Shown: one piece after another, positions 56,415 to 64,000 of the stretch | Numbering within the stretch: the stretch's first letter is position 1 | Layout: the number at the start of each line of letters is the position of its first letter | Assembly (NCBI RefSeq): GCF_001278845.1 | Contig: NZ_CP012590.1 | Coordinates: 2,914,001 to 2,978,000, forward strand | Source of the DNA: Actinomyces sp. oral taxon 414 | Lineage (GTDB): Bacteria > Actinomycetota > Actinomycetes > Actinomycetales > Actinomycetaceae | Length of the DNA stretch: 64,000 bases | Reading direction: 5' to 3' | The notes under the pieces: model-generated | What the model was told of the DNA's origin: nothing | Database searches by the model: none | Seen by the model: only the letters and a program-made list of their open reading frames with translations | Program-made: the position numbers and the translations under genes

Positions 56415-57428
56415 TCAGCGGCCCCCGGTCAGGGAGGGGCGCTGCTTCTCAATGGCCACGGCGCGGATCTTGCCGTGCGGGCGCCGCGCCATGTGGATGA
56501 CCATGATCTCCCCCGTCCTGAGCCAGGGGTCCCGGTTGGGCACCGAGCGCAGCAGTTTGCCGGGGGCGTACTCGGCGACCACGTCCATGACCGCGGGCAG
56601 GACCGGCCGGTGCGTGCACAGCGCCACCGGCCCCTCGCGCATGCGCAGGGCCCGCTCGACGACCTTGCGGGTCGCCCTGGGGGCCGCGGCGGCGGCGTGC
56701 TCCGTGATCGCCGGCTCCAGCTCCAGGTCCAGCCCCGCGGCCCGGCAGTAGGGGGCCATGGTGTCGCAGCAGCGCCTCCACGGGCTGGTGATCGCCCGCC
56801 CCACGCCGTAGGCCGCCAGGATCGGCGCCAGGGCGCGGGCGCGGGCCCGCCCGTGGTCGCCGGTCAGCGGGCGCGTGGCCTCGTCCTGCTCGGCGGTGCG
56901 CTTCTTGGGCCGGTTCCACACCGAGCGCTTGACGGCGCGCGCGTGCCGCACGAGCACCAGGGTCCAGGTGTCGAGTTTGTCGTCCTCCCACAGGTCGACC
57001 AGCGAGCCCAGCAGGTCGCGGTCGATGGCGTGGTCGAGCCGCTTGCGGGCCTCCTTGACCCCCATCCACTGCACGCCGTCGATCTCGGAGCGCGAGGCCC
57101 TCGGGATGCGTCCGCGGGCCGCGAGCGCGGGCGAGCCCCGGTCCAGTTCGCGCGCCGCCCAGTAGCGCACCTCCTTGCGGGTCCCGTCGCCGAGCCGGTA
57201 CCTGACGGTCTCCAGCGGCTGCTCCAGGCGCACCTGGACGCCGGTCTCCTCGGCCACCTCGCGCACCGCGCAGGCGCACAGCGACTCGCCGCTCTCGAGT
57301 TTGCCCTTGGGGAAGGACCAGTCGTCGTAGCGCGGCCGGTGGACGAGCAGGACCTGGAGGTCCCCGCCCTTCTCCCGCCACACCAGTGCCCCGGCGGCGT
57401 GCACGATCCTCCTGCTGGATCCGGCCAC
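56415..57428 (-). CDS. MutT1-like Nudix hydrolase with phosphatase domain
   Basis: 337 residues, GTG 57428. N-terminal Nudix domain with the box GKLESGESLCACAVREVAEETGV, C-terminal histidine phosphatase domain with LVLVRHARA. This two-domain layout is that of mycobacterial MutT1, which hydrolyses 8-oxo-dGTP and diadenosine polyphosphates. Neighbour of ppk, as in many actinobacteria. Confidence 0.92.
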   Translation of the reverse strand: MAGSSRRIVHAAGALVWREKGGDLQVLLVHRPRYDDWSFPKGKLESGESLCACAVREVAEETGVQVRLEQPLETVRYRLGDGTRKEVRYWAARELDRGSPALAARGRIPRASRSEIDGVQWMGVKEARKRLDHAIDRDLLGSLVDLWEDDKLDTWTLVLVRHARAVKRSVWNRPKKRTAEQDEATRPLTGDHGRARARALAPILAAYGVGRAITSPWRRCCDTMAPYCRAAGLDLELEPAITEHAAAAAPRATRKVVERALRMREGPVALCTHRPVLPAVMDVVAEYAPGKLLRSVPNRDPWLRTGEIMVIHMARRPHGKIRAVAIEKQRPSLTGGR

Positions 57429-57529
57429 GGCTTCCCGCTCCTCCTCATCCCGATCCCGACGTCCGATTCTCCGGCCCGGCTCCCCGGGCCCGTGTCTTCG
57501 CCCTCCGACGGCGCGGCGCCCTTAAGCCC

Positions 57530-60313
57530 TCAGTCCCGGCTCTTGACGCGGGCGCGGGCGCGGGCCATGAGGGTGGTCTGGATGTCCTCCAGGTGCTCGC
57601 CGTCGGGTCCGGTGACGTGGCGGACCCACGAGCCGTCGGGCTCCAGCCACCAGCTGGTGACGGCGTCGGAGGCGGCGTGGGTGACGAGCCAGGTGAGGCG
57701 CTCGATCATCTCCGGGTCGGTGATGCGCACGAGGGCCTCCACGCGCCGGTCGAGGTTGCGGTGCATGAGGTCGGCCGAGCCGATGTACAGGTCGGTGTCG
57801 CCGTCGTTGCAGAAGGCGTAGATGCGCGAGTGCTCCAGGAAGCGGCCCAGGATGGAGCGCACCCGGATATTGTCGCTGAGCCCGGGCACGCCCGCCCGGA
57901 TGCCGCAGATGCCGCGCACGACGACGTCGACGTCGACGCCGGCCCGGCTGGCCCGGTAGAGGGCGTCGATGCAGGCCTCGTCGATAATGGAGTTGACCTT
58001 GATGCGGATCCAGGCGGGCCGGCCGGCGCGCTTGTGCTCGATCTCGCGCTCGATGCGTTCGATGAGGCCGTCGCGCACGGTGCGCGGGGCTACCAGCAGG
58101 CGGCGGAAGCGGGCGCGCGGGGCGTAGCCGGACAGGAGGTTGAACAGGGTGGTCATGTCCTGGGCGACGTCGCGGTCGGTGGTCAGCAGGCCCAGGTCCT
58201 CGTAGCCGCGGGCGGTCTTGGGGTGGTAGTTGCCGGTGCCCACGTGGCAGTAGCGGCGCAGCCCGTCGGACTCCTGGCGCACCACGAGCAGGAGCTTGCA
58301 GTGGGTCTTGAGCCCCACCATCCCGTAGACGACGTGGACGCCGGCGCGCTCGAGCTTGCGGGCCCAGCCGATGTTGTTCTCCTCGTCGAAGCGGGCCTTG
58401 ATCTCCACAATGGCCACGACCTGCTTGCCGGCCTCGGCGGCCTCGATGAGGGCGTCGACGATGGGGGAGTCGCCGGACGTGCGGTACAGGGTCTGCTTGA
58501 TGGCCAGGACCGCGGGGTCGGCGGCGGCCTGGGAGACGAATTCCTGCACGGAGGTGGAGAAGGAGTCGTAGGGGTGGTGCAGGAGGACCTCGTGGGTGCG
58601 CATGGCGGCGAAGATGTCGCGCGCGGAGGAGGATTCGGCCTCGCCCAGGCCCGCGGCCGTCACGGGCACGAAGCGCGGGTACTTCAGGGCCGGCACGTCC
58701 AGGTCGTGGACGATGTTGAGGAACTTCAGGTCCAGGGGGGCGGGCAGGGAGAAGACGTCCTCGTCGCCCAGGCCCAGGGCGCGCACGAGGTAGCGGCGCA
58801 TGAAGGGGCTGATGGTGTCCTCGACCTCCAGGCGCACGCAGTCGCCGAAGCGGCGGCGCTCGAGCTCCTTCTCCATGGCGGTCAGCAGGTTCTCGGCGTC
58901 GTCCTCCTCGACCTCCAGGTTCTCGTTGCGGGTGACCCGGAACAGGTGGTGCTCCAGGATGTCCATGCCGGGGAAGAGGTGGTCGAGGTGGCGGGCGATG
59001 ACCTTCTCCAGGGGGATGAGGGCGGTGCCGGCGGCCTTGTCGGAAGCCTTGAGCTCGCGGCCGGGGACGGTGACCAGGCGCGGCAGCGACGCCGGGACCT
59101 TGAGCCGGGCGAAGTGCTCCTTGCCGGAGCGGGGGTTGCGCAGCAGCACGGCGAGGTTGAGGGACAGGCCCGAGATGTAGGGGAAGGGGTGGGAGGGGTC
59201 GACGGCCAGCGGGGTGAGCACCGGGTAGATCTGGTGGCGGAAGTAGCGGGTGAGGCGCTCGGTCTGGGTCTCGTCGAGGTCCTCCCAGTCGACGACCTCG
59301 ATATTGTGCTCGGCCAGGCGGGGGCGGATGTCCTCCTGCCACAGGGCGGCCTGGCGGGCCGTGAGCTCCTTGGCGCGGCGGGTGATCTCGGCGACGACCT
59401 GGTGGGCGTCGAGCCCGGAGGCGCGCACGGGGGTGATGCCGGCCTTGATGCGGCGCATGAGGCCGGCCACGCGCACCATGTAGAACTCGTCGAGGTTGGA
59501 GGAGAAGATCGCCAGGAACCAGGCCCGCTCCAGCAGGGGCAGGTTACGATCCTCGGCCTGCTCCAGGACGCGTTCGTTGAAGTCCATCCAGGTCAGCTCG
59601 CGGTCGGTGAAGCGGTCGGTGAAGCTGTCCAGGGGCGCCAGGCCCGCCTCGGGGGCGTCGGGGGCGTCGGGGGCGTCCCCGTCGTGGCGGGCGCGCCGGC
59701 CCTCCGGCGCGGGGGCCGCCGGCGCGGGGGCCGCCAACGACCCCGATGCCCCCGGTGCGGGGGCCGCCGACGGCGCGGGGGCGGGGCTGGGCACGGGCGC
59801 GGGGGCGGGGATGCGGCCGACCCGGGCGTCGAGGGCGGCGTCGGGGGCCTGCGCCTCGTCGAAGTCCTCGTCCTCGTACTGGGGGCCGGCGTCGTCGGTG
59901 AAGTCGCGCGGGTCGGCGGTGGCGAAGACGTGCTCCTCGACGTCGTCCTCGTCCTCGTCGTCCTCGATGTCCTCGGCCGCGGCCTCGGGCGCCGACATGG
60001 GGCCGGGCACGGGCCCCGCCCCGCCCGGGCCCGCGTCGGCCGGTCCCGCGTCGGCCGGCCGTGCGCCCTCCGGCTCCGCCACGCCGACCGGTCCCGCCCC
60101 GGCCGGCTCCACCGCGCCGATCGGCTCCGCCCCGTCCGGCTGTGCGCCGTCGTCCCCGACGTGCGCGGCGGGCCGGGCGTCCGGCCGCCGGGCGCCCTGA
60201 GCGCGGGTCCACCCGCCCAGGAGGCGCGAGAGCGTCGTTGGGGTGGATGCGGGGCTCTGCACGTCGTCGCGGGCGGGGGCGTTCTGGGCGTCGGGGGTCG
60301 TCATGGGGGTCAT
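57530..60313 (-). CDS. ppk: Polyphosphate kinase
   Basis: Makes polyphosphate from ATP. About 927 residues. Core domains follow the PPK1 order: [43 protein letters not shown] (N domain), [24 protein letters not shown] with the phosphorylated His, [52 protein letters not shown] ~230-residue acidic and Ala/Pro-rich N-terminal extension precedes the core. Start ATG 60313 or ATG 60304. Confidence 0.95.
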   Translation of the reverse strand: MTPMTTPDAQNAPARDDVQSPASTPTTLSRLLGGWTRAQGARRPDARPAAHVGDDGAQPDGAEPIGAVEPAGAGPVGVAEPEGARPADAGPADAGPGGAGPVPGPMSAPEAAAEDIEDDEDEDDVEEHVFATADPRDFTDDAGPQYEDEDFDEAQAPDAALDARVGRIPAPAPVPSPAPAPSAAPAPGASGSLAAPAPAAPAPEGRRARHDGDAPDAPDAPEAGLAPLDSFTDRFTDRELTWMDFNERVLEQAEDRNLPLLERAWFLAIFSSNLDEFYMVRVAGLMRRIKAGITPVRASGLDAHQVVAEITRRAKELTARQAALWQEDIRPRLAEHNIEVVDWEDLDETQTERLTRYFRHQIYPVLTPLAVDPSHPFPYISGLSLNLAVLLRNPRSGKEHFARLKVPASLPRLVTVPGRELKASDKAAGTALIPLEKVIARHLDHLFPGMDILEHHLFRVTRNENLEVEEDDAENLLTAMEKELERRRFGDCVRLEVEDTISPFMRRYLVRALGLGDEDVFSLPAPLDLKFLNIVHDLDVPALKYPRFVPVTAAGLGEAESSSARDIFAAMRTHEVLLHHPYDSFSTSVQEFVSQAAADPAVLAIKQTLYRTSGDSPIVDALIEAAEAGKQVVAIVEIKARFDEENNIGWARKLERAGVHVVYGMVGLKTHCKLLLVVRQESDGLRRYCHVGTGNYHPKTARGYEDLGLLTTDRDVAQDMTTLFNLLSGYAPRARFRRLLVAPRTVRDGLIERIEREIEHKRAGRPAWIRIKVNSIIDEACIDALYRASRAGVDVDVVVRGICGIRAGVPGLSDNIRVRSILGRFLEHSRIYAFCNDGDTDLYIGSADLMHRNLDRRVEALVRITDPEMIERLTWLVTHAASDAVTSWWLEPDGSWVRHVTGPDGEHLEDIQTTLMARARARVKSRD

Positions 60314-60405
60314 CGTCCCACGCCGGGGCGGTCGGCGGGAGCCCTCGGCCGGACCCGGGGCGCCGTCGGACCCGGAGCGCCGTCGGACCCGGCCGGCCGG
60401 AGGGC

Positions 60406-61080
60406 TCAGTCCAGATCGAGGGCGGTGGCGCGCCGGGCGGCCTCGTCGAGCTCGTCGGCGGTGGCCGGCAGCGCCTGCGGGCGGCGGGTGACGCGGTGGG
60501 CGAGCTCGTCGGTGTCCTCCTCGATCCACACGGGGTCGCTTCCGGCCGTCAGGGCCCGCAGGAAGTCGGCGGTGGCGGCCAGCAGCGGGGCGAGGCCGGG
60601 CGCGCCCGACCCGGCCTCGCCGTCGAGCACACGGTCGAGGGCGGCGCGCAGCTGCTCGGGAGAGGGGGCCGGCCTGGCCTCGACCAGGGCGGCCTCCAAT
60701 CGGGCGAGGGCCTCGGGGCCGGCCTCGGTCAGGTCGACGACGACGGCGTAGCGGCGCGCAATGAGCGCGGGGTCGCGGCGCAGCCACTCGCGCACGAGGA
60801 ACAGCCGCCACAGGGCGCCGGGCAGGGTGGTGGCGGGCGAGTCGGCCCACAGCTCGGCGACCGCGTCCACCCCGTGGGCGGCGACCACGGCGACCACGCC
60901 CTGGCGGGTGATGGGCTCGGACTCGGGCCCGGGCGCGCCGGCCGGCTCCGGGAAGCCGCCGACGAGCGCCTGGGCGGTGCGGTGGGCGAGCTCGGAGGCG
61001 ACGGCGGGGTCCTCGCCGCCCTCAATGGCCTCGGCGACTTCGGGGTCGAGGCGGGCGGGGCGGTGGAACTGGCGGGTCAT
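60406..61080 (-). CDS. Conserved hypothetical protein
   Basis: 224 residues from ATG 61080 with GGAG upstream. Acidic, Ala/Leu-rich, no membrane helix: [35 protein letters not shown] and a late [21 protein letters not shown]. This pattern is common in actinobacteria beside ppk, but I know no function. Confidence 0.75.
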   Translation of the reverse strand: MTRQFHRPARLDPEVAEAIEGGEDPAVASELAHRTAQALVGGFPEPAGAPGPESEPITRQGVVAVVAAHGVDAVAELWADSPATTLPGALWRLFLVREWLRRDPALIARRYAVVVDLTEAGPEALARLEAALVEARPAPSPEQLRAALDRVLDGEAGSGAPGLAPLLAATADFLRALTAGSDPVWIEEDTDELAHRVTRRPQALPATADELDEAARRATALDLD

Positions 61081-61309
61081 GGGCGCTCCTCTCCTGGCCG
61101 GGGCCGGGCGGCGGGGCCGCGAGCGCCCCCGGACGGGGGTCATTGTGGCGCACGACGGCGCCCCGGTGCCACGACCCGACCCGCCGGGGCGGGGCGGGCG
61201 CCCGTGGAACCGGGGGCCGGGGCGCCCCCGCCGGCCGCGGCCGGGACGGCGAGACGTGTGAGCCATTTAGCACCGGAACAGGGGCTCCGACACTCCGCCG
61301 TCGTAATCG

Positions 61310-61339
61310 TTGCCGAATCGTGATCTTTCTGCCTAGGGT
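61310..61339 (+). promoter_or_regulatory. Candidate promoter of the CAP-domain gene
   Basis: TTGCCG (61310-61315) and TAGGGT (61334-61339), 18 bases apart, in an AT-richer patch of the 377-base gap 61081-61457. About 118 bases before the start. Nothing else is evident in the gap. Confidence 0.4.
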
Positions 61340-61457
61340 GACGGCGACCGGCCGGGGACCGCGAGTCCCGCACGGCCGTCCGGTGCGCCGCAGCAGGCGG
61401 ATGACGCGCCGATCCAGCAACACCGATACTCACCGATACTCAAGGAGAACCCTGCTC

Positions 61458-62333
61458 ATGAGCACGGCCCACGCCCTCACCACCACTCGTCGCGGCGCCC
61501 TCGGACTCGGCGTCGGCCTCACGGCCCTGAGCGGCGCCCTCGCCGTCGCGGGCCCGGTCCTCGCCGCCCCGACGGCGGCCGCCTCCACCCGGCTGGACAC
61601 CGGTGTCGGCCTCGGCTCGGGGACGGTCGGCACCCAGTCGGTCGTTCTCGATCAACCGGCCGTCCGCCAGGCGAGTCTCGACGCCGTGCGCGCCCTGAGG
61701 CGCCAGATGTGGGGGAAGAACCCCCCGCTGCTGAGCCTGGACGGCTCGAGCGGCGGCACGGTGCAGTCCTACGCGGCGCAGCAGGGCTACGCCACCGTCG
61801 ACGCCTACGCCGACGCCGTCGTCTGGGACCAGGACCTGGAGCGGATCTCCGTGCAGCGCCTGGCGGAGTGCATCGACATGGGCAAGATCCAGCACAGCCG
61901 CCCCAACGGCGAGGCCTCGAACACCGCGACGATCGGCGACATCACCACCGGCACCTACGAGATCCTGGCGATGACCTCGGACACGAGCGCCGGCATTGCC
62001 ACCGGCATCGACATGTGGGCGGGCGAATACGACCAGCTCGTGGCCGAGGGCGGCGCCTGGTCCCACGCGACCGGGCACCTGCACACGCTGCTCAACCCGT
62101 CCGTCACCCACTACGGCTTCGCGGCCTCCTCCGGTTACTCGGTGGGCCAGGGCCTGTGGTCACGAAGCGGCTCGGCCGAATCCACGGGCTGGTCGGGGAC
62201 CTACGACATCACCCTGGCCGGCGGCACCGACGAGGCCACCGCCGCCTCCACCGGGCAGACCGACCGGCTGGTCCCGGCGTCCGGATCCTCGAACAGCTGG
62301 GTCCACCGCGTCATCCGGTCCTTCTGGCACTGA
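61458..62333 (+). CDS. Exported CAP/SCP-domain protein
   Basis: 291 residues from ATG 61458; AAGGAG at 61442-61447. Signal peptide with twin Arg (TTTRRGALGLGVGLTALSG) and cleavage near VLAA, so possibly Tat-exported. CAP domain: VVWDQDLERISVQRLAECID (first His replaced), HSRPNGEASN, AGEYDQLVAEGGAWSHATGHLHTLLNP, YGFAASSGYSVGQGLW. Cell-surface or secreted. CAP proteins include lipid binders and proteases; specific role unknown. Confidence 0.85.
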   Translation: MSTAHALTTTRRGALGLGVGLTALSGALAVAGPVLAAPTAAASTRLDTGVGLGSGTVGTQSVVLDQPAVRQASLDAVRALRRQMWGKNPPLLSLDGSSGGTVQSYAAQQGYATVDAYADAVVWDQDLERISVQRLAECIDMGKIQHSRPNGEASNTATIGDITTGTYEILAMTSDTSAGIATGIDMWAGEYDQLVAEGGAWSHATGHLHTLLNPSVTHYGFAASSGYSVGQGLWSRSGSAESTGWSGTYDITLAGGTDEATAASTGQTDRLVPASGSSNSWVHRVIRSFWH

Positions 62334-62477
62334 CGCCCGCCCCGCCGCCCGCGGGCGATCGGTCCGGGGATCCGATCGCCTGCGGGCGGCGGCGCGCAGA
62401 CGCGGCGGCGCGGGCGGACGCGATTCGCGACTATGCTGGTTCGCGCCGTCGGCCCGCGGGACCCGCACCGACGGCAT

Positions 62478-63116
<639 letters not shown>

Positions 63117-63237
63117 CGCAGTTCACCCTCTGTGCACTATATCATCCTATTTCAGGGTAGTATATGAGTCATCAGCAGATAGGGTGCGAAGGCGGGGTCC
63201 GCCTTCACGCCCTTCCACCACCGGCCAGGCGGTCCCG

Positions 63238-63315
63238 ATGCGGAGAGTGCTGCGGGACCTGGCCGACTGGCTATCCTCCTACGAGGGGGACGCCGAACAG
63301 GAGGCGACCCCATGA
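63238..63315 (+). CDS. 25-residue leader peptide before HTH gene 2
   Basis: ATG 63238 then MRRVLRDLADWLSSYEGDAE, ending in an ATGA overlap with the next start. The same peptide end occurs before HTH gene 1 (without a start) and at the window edge. Likely a translational-coupling leader or a relic of a partner gene. Confidence 0.5.
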   Translation: MRRVLRDLADWLSSYEGDAEQEATP

Positions 63316-63764
63316 GCCGGGAGGACAGGGCCGTGCGCAGCGGGGAGTTCAAGTTGGTCCGCGAGGCTCTATCGCTGACGGTGGCGGCCATGGCCGCCCT
63401 GCTCTCCGTCAGCGAGGCGACGGTCAAGAACTGGGAGAAGGGCAAGTACTCGCCCCCGCCGGGCGTGGCCGCTGAGATCGAGCGGCTGGAGGCGTACACG
63501 CGCAGGTGCGTGGACGCCGTCGTCGCCGCGGCCCAGGGGCGCGAGGCCCCCATGGTCGTCGTGTGGAGGCTGACCGCCGACATGCCCCCGGGCCCGGCGC
63601 GCACGCTGGGCGCCGCGTGGTGGAGGTCGGTGGCCGCGAGCGCCAGGGAGCGGATCCCCGGCCTCGACGTCGGCTACCCCGATGAGCTCGACGAGGTCAC
63701 CGGCAGCAGGGATCGGACGCTGAGTGAGGCGATCGGGCCGTCCGTCCTGCCACCGACCCAGTAG
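63312..63764 (+). CDS. HTH protein, array member 2
   Basis: 150 residues, AGGAG before ATG 63312. Helix-turn-helix KLVREALSLTVAAMAALLSVSEATVKNWEKGKY followed by a helical segment and a C-terminal domain (PMVVVWRLTADMPPG). Paralogous in plan to the gene at 62694. An AT-rich patch 63136-63170 (TATATCATCC, GTAGTATATGAG) likely holds its promoter. Bases 63765-63940 hold no gene. Confidence 0.75.
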   Translation: MSREDRAVRSGEFKLVREALSLTVAAMAALLSVSEATVKNWEKGKYSPPPGVAAEIERLEAYTRRCVDAVVAAAQGREAPMVVVWRLTADMPPGPARTLGAAWWRSVAASARERIPGLDVGYPDELDEVTGSRDRTLSEAIGPSVLPPTQ

Positions 63765-63949
63765 CAGAATCGCCAGAAGAACCTCACCATAGTGGCTCAT
63801 CACTGCTGAGCGAGTCGCTGGCCTCCTGGGCTGCCCGCGCCGCGCGAGAGGCGGGCGGGATGACGGCATGGCCGTGAGGGCAACCAAATCGCCGGGCCGC
63901 GAGCCCTGACGCACCGGCCTTCTGCTCATCCACCCGCGCACCGGCCGGG

Positions 63950-64000
63950 CCTGGACCAAGGCGACCGAGCGGCCCTGGCCGCCTGGCTATCCTCGTACCG
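63950..64000 (+). other. Third copy of the leader sequence at window edge
   Basis: CTGGCCGCCTGGCTATCCTC-GTACC reads ALAAWLSSY in frame, matching the leaders at 62640-62693 and 63238-63315. A third HTH gene probably begins just past the window. Confidence 0.6.

Overview
GC-rich actinobacterial DNA. ClpC, GlnR, Dtd, YgfZ, Ppk and the overall codon style point to an Actinomyces-like member of the Actinomycetaceae; this is inference from protein resemblance, with no rRNA marker present. Genes are tightly packed, many overlapping by ATGA, GTGA or TTGA.

Layout. 1-3.9 kb: start of a sugar-type MFS transporter, clpC and a small conserved gene. 3.9-13 kb: two paralogous four-gene operons (ABC ATPase, ABC permease, sensor kinase, LuxR-type regulator) separated by an SRPBCC gene and a repeat-rich gap. 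13.1-16.7 kb (FHA protein, PP2C phosphatase) and 30.8-43.9 kb (Ser/Thr kinase, transglutaminase-like protein, DUF58, MoxR ATPase, giant Ig/FN3 surface protein) look like two halves of one cluster resembling the bifidobacterial PFNA cluster. Between them, mostly on the other strand, lies a 14-kb island of type VII-like (WXG) material: triplicated lipoprotein/membrane-protein modules, an EccC remnant, an RDD-FHA protein, a WXG-fused calpain-like protease toxin, 3.5 tandem copies of its putative immunity gene, and a Fic gene split by an 880-bp insertion sequence with a 3-bp target duplication.

43.9-50.6 kb is a second accessory stretch. Two adjacent transposase-less elements (532 and 782 bp) with ends like the insertion sequence split a small gene; beside them are several polymorphic-toxin immunity genes (SMI1/KNR4, SUKH-4, DUF6881, a double Imm8), a decayed second insertion sequence, and several intergenic repeat families. 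Particularly notable are 19-20-bp-period arrays whose repeated word is constant within a locus but differs between loci.

50.7-62.5 kb is ordinary core genome: dtd, DUF2516, ygfZ, nitrobindin-like, a membrane protein, glnR, a MutT1-like Nudix/phosphatase, ppk, a CAP-domain exported protein and tRNA-Lys. The end holds two small HTH genes, each preceded by related leader-like coding sequence, with a third such start at the window edge.

Functionally, the Ser/Thr kinase, phosphatase and FHA proteins form a plausible phospho-signalling set around a cell-surface assembly operon, and the island is plausibly a toxin-immunity cargo region exported by a type VII system whose core is not in this window.
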